In this document: positions 59,679-64,000 of the stretch, piece after piece | How positions within the stretch are numbered: position 1 is the first letter of the stretch | How the letters are laid out: every line of letters starts with the position of its first letter | Assembly: GCF_025642155.1 (NCBI RefSeq) | Contig: NZ_CP106798.1 | Span: 1,302,001-1,366,000, forward strand | Direction: 5' to 3' | DNA from: Streptomyces sp. HUAS 15-9 | GTDB taxonomy: Bacteria; Actinomycetota; Actinomycetes; Streptomycetales; Streptomycetaceae | DNA: 64,000 bases | Made by a program: the position numbers and the translations under genes | Notes under the pieces: generated by a model | Seen by the model: the letters and a program-made list of their open reading frames with translations, nothing else | What the model was told of the DNA's origin: nothing | Databases searched by the model: none

Positions 59679-61091
59679 ATGACGCGATCTGTACAGGCCG
59701 TGGCCTATCGCCAACCCTCCGTGCTGGAATCCGCAGCGGACGGACGACGCCTCGGGCTCGAGACCTCCCGGGGCGCGACGCCCACCGGTGTCGAGGACCA
59801 TCCGCGCTTCTTCGCGGGCTTTCTGACCTCGCCTCAGGTCGCCGCGGCCGGGCTGCTCGCGGTGGGCGACGTGGCGGCCGCGCGCTACTACCAGCCGCAG
59901 CTGCGCGCCTCGCTCGACCCGGTGGTGACCGGCAACGGCGACCGGCTGCGCTTCGAGTCCTTCTCCGGCTGCGGCGGCGTGTACGCGCGCCTGGACGTCC
60001 TCGGCCCCGGCCTAGACGGCGGCGAGGTGGGCCATGGGACGACGAACGTCGACGTCAACAACCCGCTGCGCGAGGCCCTGTCCCGGATCGGCACGGCCGA
60101 CCCGCTCCATCTGCGCGTGGGCCCCGAGGAGCTGGCCGTCACCACGCTGGACGGACCGGTGGTGGAGAAGAAGGTGCCGCTCCCGGACCGCTGGCTGCGC
60201 GGATTCGCCGAGGCCCAGGTGACAGCGGCCGGGTTCGACCTGCGGGCCGAACTGCCGGCCGACGAGGCTGTGCGGTTCCTGCGCGGGCTGCCCCGGGTAG
60301 GCGGAACGGGGCGCGGGGCCGGCGGTCCGCGCTGGGTGGTCCCGGTGGGCCGCGGGCTGCGGCCGACGACCCGGCCGGTGCCGGGCGCGGTGTGCCTGCC
60401 CGGCCCCGAGCGGCTGGCCGCGCTCCAGCGGGTGCTGCGACACGCGACGGCCCTGCGGGTGTACGGCCCGGCGGTCGCCGGTGCCGGGGCCGGAGCGACG
60501 GCGGCCGCCTGGGAGGTGGTCCTGCCGGGCATGCGGCTGACGCTCACGCTGTCGCCCGACGCCTCGCGCGGATTCTCCGGCGAGGGCGGCGTCCTGGACG
60601 CTCTGGCCACCGACGAGGCCGCCGACGACGCGGAGCTGATCGAGGTGCTGCTGGCGTGGGAGCCCCGCGTCGACGTCGCCGACCTCGCCGACTCCTCCGG
60701 GCTCACCCCGGAGCGGGTGCGCGCGGCCCTGGTCCGGCTCGGCACCTCCGGACGCGTCGGCTACGACACGGCGGAGGCGGCCTACTTCCACCGGGAGCTG
60801 CCGTACGACGCAGGGCGCGTCGAGCGCCACAATCCGCGGCTGCGTTCGGCGCGGGCGCTGGTGGCCGCGGGCGCGGTCGCCCTGGACGGGCCGCTGGGGA
60901 CGGTGACCGCCGAGGACGGCCATGTGCACCGGGTTCGCGACGAGGCCGGGGTGCTCAGCTGCAGCTGTCTGTGGTGGGCGAAGTACCGCGGCGGGCGCGG
61001 GCCGTGCAAGCACGCGCTGGCGGTGCGGATGGTGCGGCGGGGTGCCGTGGTGGGACAGGAGTTCGCGGGAGTCGACGGGGGTGCGCGATGA
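59679..61091 (+). CDS. SWIM zinc-finger protein
   Basis: The 470-residue protein has no known catalytic domain apart from a C-terminal SWIM zinc finger (C428-x-C430-x12-C443-x-H445, in CSCLWWAKYRGGRGPCKH). The N-terminal two-thirds look like a mixed alpha/beta fold with a helix-turn-helix-like segment (VADLADSSGLTPERVRAALV). SWIM domains bind DNA or protein and are found in chromatin and repair proteins; in bacteria they often sit beside large DUF proteins, as here. The stop overlaps the next gene by four bases (ATGA), so the two are translated together. Confidence 0.85.
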   Translation: MTRSVQAVAYRQPSVLESAADGRRLGLETSRGATPTGVEDHPRFFAGFLTSPQVAAAGLLAVGDVAAARYYQPQLRASLDPVVTGNGDRLRFESFSGCGGVYARLDVLGPGLDGGEVGHGTTNVDVNNPLREALSRIGTADPLHLRVGPEELAVTTLDGPVVEKKVPLPDRWLRGFAEAQVTAAGFDLRAELPADEAVRFLRGLPRVGGTGRGAGGPRWVVPVGRGLRPTTRPVPGAVCLPGPERLAALQRVLRHATALRVYGPAVAGAGAGATAAAWEVVLPGMRLTLTLSPDASRGFSGEGGVLDALATDEAADDAELIEVLLAWEPRVDVADLADSSGLTPERVRAALVRLGTSGRVGYDTAEAAYFHRELPYDAGRVERHNPRLRSARALVAAGAVALDGPLGTVTAEDGHVHRVRDEAGVLSCSCLWWAKYRGGRGPCKHALAVRMVRRGAVVGQEFAGVDGGAR

Positions 61092-63727
61092 GCGCGGTGA
61101 TGAAGGCGGTGCGGGCGGGGCGGACGGCCGAGACGCTGCGCCTGCTCAAGGGGATGACGGACCCCGAACGGCGAGCGCTGCTGCCCGAGTTGAAGGCAGT
61201 CCGCAAGGAGCTGCGGACCGATCCCTGGGGCAACGCGTCCCGTGACGCCCATCCGGCGCTGCACGCGGCCGGGGCGGCCTGCCACACGGGAGCGGCGGCC
61301 GCGGCGAGCTGGCTTTCGGGCTCGGACATGCGCTGGTGGCAGGCGTCGCCCGAGCTGCTGTTGCAGGCACTGGAGGGCCGTGACAACGCGTGGCTGGCCG
61401 ATGTGGCGCACCGGCTCGCACAGCGGCCGGTGTCCGCGGACGTACCGTACGAGCTGATGTCCGGGCTGGTGCACCGGGCGGGCTGCGACGTCCCGGTGAC
61501 GGACGCCTATGTGGTCGGCTGGATCCGGCACATCGGCAGCTCCTGGGCCTCGGGCTCGATCCTCGACCGGCTGCGCGGGGAGCCGGATCTGGCCCGGCTC
61601 GTGGCCGGCCTCTTCGACCTCACGGACCTCAGCGAGGTCCGCTGGCTGTTCGGCGACGGACCGAACTCCTGGCAGAGCGCCCTCGCCGAGCTCACCCGGA
61701 GGGGATCGCTGGACCGCAAGACCATGGTCGACGCCTGTGTCTCACGCCTCCTGCGCGGCGGCGCCCCCACCGACCACCGGGTCTTCCTCCCCCTGTTCGA
61801 ACTGCTCGGCCTCACCCGGGAGGAGGAGCGGGAGCGGACCGCCGACTGGATCGCCCTGGCTCGCGACGCCGCCTCCCCCGTCGCCTCCCACGCCCAGTCG
61901 GTCCTGGCTTCCCTCGCGCTGGACGGCGAGCTGTCCACCCGGCTGCTGGCCGAGGCTTCCGAAGGTCTGCTGTTCCGCACCGAGAAGAAGCTGGTGCGGG
62001 CCCAGCTCGTGCTGCTCGGCAAGGTGCTGTCCCGCGATCCGTCCGCGGCGGCCGAGCTGCTTCCCGTCGCGGCCCAGGCGTTCGGGCACGAGGACACCCA
62101 GCTGCAGGAGCGGGCGCTCAAACTGGTCGAGCGGCATGCGAAGAAGGTCGACTCCGACGCCCTGCGAGACGAACTGACGCTCGCGGTGGAGCAGTTGACG
62201 CCCTCGCTGCGCACCCGCGCGGTGGACGGCCTGGGCCTCACGGGCGTGGACCGGGAACCGGTGGTGTACGAGGAGGTGCTGCCGCCCGCTCCGGAGCCGG
62301 TGCGCCTCGCGGCGGCGCCCGAGTCGGCGGTCGAACTGGCCGAAGAGGTGAGCGCCCTGCTGGCCGCCGGCGGTGACGTGGCCACGTTCGAGCGGGCCCT
62401 GGACGGCCTGGTGCGCCAGGCCCATCAGAACCTCGACGCGCTGCTGGAGGCGCTCGAGCCGGTGATCGTCCGACGCCACTGGCACACCGCGGAACCGGGC
62501 CAGTGGCACCACGCGGACTCGTACTTCAACTCGTACAACGACCTCCACGGCACCGAGGACGCTCTCGACCTCCTCCTCGCGACGCTGCGCGGAGGAATGA
62601 AGACCAGCACGCTCCACCATGCGCTCCAGAACGGCTCCAACAGCCCCGGCTGCCTGCACGTCGGCCTCTCCGAGGTGTTCGACTCCCGGCTGTGGGAAGT
62701 GGCGTACCGGCTCCGCACCGACCCGCTGCCGTTGCTGCTGTCGACGCCCACCTGGAGCACGGGACTCCTGGAGCCGGACGAGTTGGTGGACCGCCTCGGC
62801 ACCTACCGGCGCCTGGGCGCCCGCGTCGCGGCGGCCGATTTCGCACAGGCCCTCCTGCGGGTGCGGCGCGCGGACCGGCCGGTGGCCACCGCGGCAGCCC
62901 GGCGGGCGGCGGCGCTCGGCACGGCGGAGGGAGACCGTCTCGCCCGCTGGCTGTCCAAGCAGGGCCCCGCCCAGCCCTGGTCCACCCGGCACACCTCGGC
63001 AACGCGGATCGTGGTCGAGCTCGGCGAACTGCTGGAACTGCAGGAGGACTTCCCCGCGGAATTCCAGCGGCTCGGGCGTCGGCTGGCCGCCTACGGAGCC
63101 CACTGGCACTGCTCTCACTGGAACGAAGAGCTGCGGCGGCACTGGCTGGCCGCGCTCCCGGAGCAGCGCGAACTGGTGGCGGCACGGATCGTGCACGACC
63201 TCTCCGGGGCGGCCGTGAACGACATCCCGGGACCCGTCGACATCCTCCCGCTGCTGGCCGAGTCCGGTGGCGAGGCGGGTGCGAGCGTGCACCTGTGCGT
63301 GGCGTACGGGCTGGGGGCTCGGCAGGCGGAGGACCGGCTCGCCGCGGTGGACGCGCTGCTGGTGCTCGCCGCGCGCGGACAGCTCGACGCCGAGGGGCTG
63401 GGGACCGATCTCGGCCTGCTGGTGCAGTGCGGCACGGTGAAGCCGCTCCGACTCGCCGAGTCGGCCCGGACCGCGGCGGCCACGGGGGCCAACGCGACCA
63501 TATGGGAGATGCTGCGTCACACCTTGCCTGTGTTGCTCGCGGACCCCGAGACGGCGTCGGTCCGTGGGCTCGGGGACCTGCTGGCCGTGGCCGCCGAGTG
63601 CGCCGAGCGGTCCGGGGCGCGCGGCGAGCTGCCGCACCTCGCCGCGACCGCCGCCCGGCGTGGTTCGTCCCGGCTGGTGACCGAGGCCCGGCGGCTGCGG
63701 GACGCCCTGGCCGCTCCTGCCCGGTAG
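61088..63727 (+). CDS. Large helical-repeat protein (DUF6493-like), partner of the SWIM protein
   Basis: The 879-residue protein is rich in leucine and alanine with many two-helix units (for example ELLPVAAQAFGHEDTQLQER, ALKLVERHAKKV), suggesting a HEAT/ARM-like solenoid. It contains WQASPELLLQALEGRDNAWL and WHCSHWNEELRRHWLAALPE. I recall this pattern as DUF6493, found with SWIM genes in Streptomyces. No enzyme motif is visible. The ATG at 61088 overlaps the SWIM stop. The 3' end lies in a repeated segment. Function unknown; it likely forms a complex with the SWIM protein. Confidence 0.8.
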   Translation: MSAVMKAVRAGRTAETLRLLKGMTDPERRALLPELKAVRKELRTDPWGNASRDAHPALHAAGAACHTGAAAAASWLSGSDMRWWQASPELLLQALEGRDNAWLADVAHRLAQRPVSADVPYELMSGLVHRAGCDVPVTDAYVVGWIRHIGSSWASGSILDRLRGEPDLARLVAGLFDLTDLSEVRWLFGDGPNSWQSALAELTRRGSLDRKTMVDACVSRLLRGGAPTDHRVFLPLFELLGLTREEERERTADWIALARDAASPVASHAQSVLASLALDGELSTRLLAEASEGLLFRTEKKLVRAQLVLLGKVLSRDPSAAAELLPVAAQAFGHEDTQLQERALKLVERHAKKVDSDALRDELTLAVEQLTPSLRTRAVDGLGLTGVDREPVVYEEVLPPAPEPVRLAAAPESAVELAEEVSALLAAGGDVATFERALDGLVRQAHQNLDALLEALEPVIVRRHWHTAEPGQWHHADSYFNSYNDLHGTEDALDLLLATLRGGMKTSTLHHALQNGSNSPGCLHVGLSEVFDSRLWEVAYRLRTDPLPLLLSTPTWSTGLLEPDELVDRLGTYRRLGARVAAADFAQALLRVRRADRPVATAAARRAAALGTAEGDRLARWLSKQGPAQPWSTRHTSATRIVVELGELLELQEDFPAEFQRLGRRLAAYGAHWHCSHWNEELRRHWLAALPEQRELVAARIVHDLSGAAVNDIPGPVDILPLLAESGGEAGASVHLCVAYGLGARQAEDRLAAVDALLVLAARGQLDAEGLGTDLGLLVQCGTVKPLRLAESARTAAATGANATIWEMLRHTLPVLLADPETASVRGLGDLLAVAAECAERSGARGELPHLAATAARRGSSRLVTEARRLRDALAAPAR

Positions 63728-63775
63728 GAGTAGGCGGCTCCCGCCCGGCAACAGGCCGCTCCCGCCCGGTAATAG
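63711..63775 (+). repeat. Three units across the stop of the DUF6493-like gene
   Basis: CCGCTCCTGCCCGGTAGGAG (from 63711), GCGGCTCCCGCCCGGCAAC (from 63734) and GCCGCTCCCGCCCGGTAAT (from 63755); the period is 21-23 bp. The gene stop TAG (63725-63727) lies in the first copy. Confidence 0.8.
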
Positions 63776-63885
63776 AAAGAACAATAAAAGGGGCAGAAGC
63801 ACGCTTTACCCATCGGTCACAAGTCGTTCGTGATCACGCAACACCGTTCCTTCACAGTGGGTGCATGAATCGAGGAATGTCTGAT

Positions 63886-64000
63886 GTGACACGGACGAAG
63901 CACGGGCGTCCCGTGCACCACTGGCGACGGGACGTCGTCGAACTCGCCGCCCTGTTCACCGCCGTCGCGGTGGCGGACGCGGTGGCGAACCTGATCGGGC
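63886..64000 (+). CDS. Start of an unidentified membrane protein (3' end outside window)
   Basis: The frame starts near 63865-63886 and is open to the window end. I prefer GTG 63886 because GAGGA lies nine bases upstream; ATG 63865 and 63877 are alternatives. The visible part has a basic start (TRTKHGRPVHHWRRD) and then a hydrophobic segment (VVELAALFTAVAVADAVANL). An AT-rich stretch (63770-63790) upstream may be the promoter. I do not recognise the family. Confidence 0.55.
   Translation, partial: MTRTKHGRPVHHWRRDVVELAALFTAVAVADAVANLIG

Noticed and set aside
59525..61087. The DUF6493-like frame extended upstream by about 520 residues
   Set aside because: It overlaps the SWIM gene in another frame and is Arg/Gly-rich as for antisense or shifted frames; an ATGA overlap start at 61088 is far better.
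1..64000. tRNA, rRNA, IS elements or prophage
   Set aside because: No tRNA cloverleaf, rRNA-like sequence, transposase or phage structural gene was recognised in reading both strands.

Overview
The window is a very GC-rich, gene-dense actinobacterial chromosome segment, almost certainly Streptomyces. Supporting signs are strong G/C at third codon positions, many GTG and TTG starts, GTGA/ATGA stop-start overlaps, a HATPase / XRE-DUF5753 / DUF397 cluster, an ECF41-type sigma factor, and an order (pfkA, amidinotransferase-rocD, tap, urease, clpP-like, bio genes, purB) that resembles, from memory, the SCO12xx part of the S. coelicolor core. There is no prophage, IS element, rRNA, tRNA, CRISPR array or large biosynthetic cluster. 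The novelty is in small-scale structure: repeats, frameshifts, inserted elements and possible operators.

Layout. 0-6 kb: end of a TetR-type gene, peptide deformylase, murT-gatD (lipid II amidation), pfkA, a CtaG-like protein and a small membrane protein. 5.8-9.8 kb: an operon of LytTR regulator, DUF485-like protein, sodium/solute symporter and a LytS-type kinase that carries a one-base frameshift. 9.9-12.6 kb: Lrp regulator, amidinotransferase-fold enzyme and rocD, an arginine/ornithine catabolic unit with palindromic candidate Lrp sites. 12.6-16.6 kb: DUF305 and DUF6153-like exported proteins, an acyltransferase and tripeptidyl aminopeptidase. 16.7-21.7 kb: urease ureABC-F-G-D, with about 450 bp of palindromic repeats between ureF and ureG. 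21.8-29.7 kb: TetR with a membrane protein, an orphan Phd/YefM antitoxin, a ClpP paralogue whose catalytic His is Arg, a c-di-AMP (ydaO) riboswitch before an NlpC/P60 hydrolase, LysE/LysR, and the HATPase-XRE-DUF397 module. 29.7-34.2 kb: biotin genes bioF (divergent) and bioB-bioA-bioD, with a frame-disrupted bioB tail. 34.3-38.9 kb: methyltransferase and a MacB-like ABC exporter followed by a 32-bp tandem array. 38.9-46.6 kb: LLM oxidoreductase, GNAT with an in-frame repeat element, two CNNM/CorC proteins, SGNH hydrolase, DUF4326, purB, and a mug-type glycosylase whose start was displaced by the same repeat element. 46.7-53.7 kb: ABC-2 exporter with a divergent two-component system, ROK regulator, GntR-UTRA regulator and ECF41 sigma factor. 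53.8-64 kb: NADP-binding oxidoreductase, alpha/beta hydrolase overlapping antisense with an EamA transporter, MocR regulator, PhoD phosphatase, a SWIM zinc-finger protein coupled to a large DUF6493-like protein, and the start of one more gene.

Across the window, at least nine genes have their stop codon inside or next to a short tandem duplication (8-33 bp units) that copies the gene's own 3' end past the stop. This recurrent pattern is the least explained feature here.
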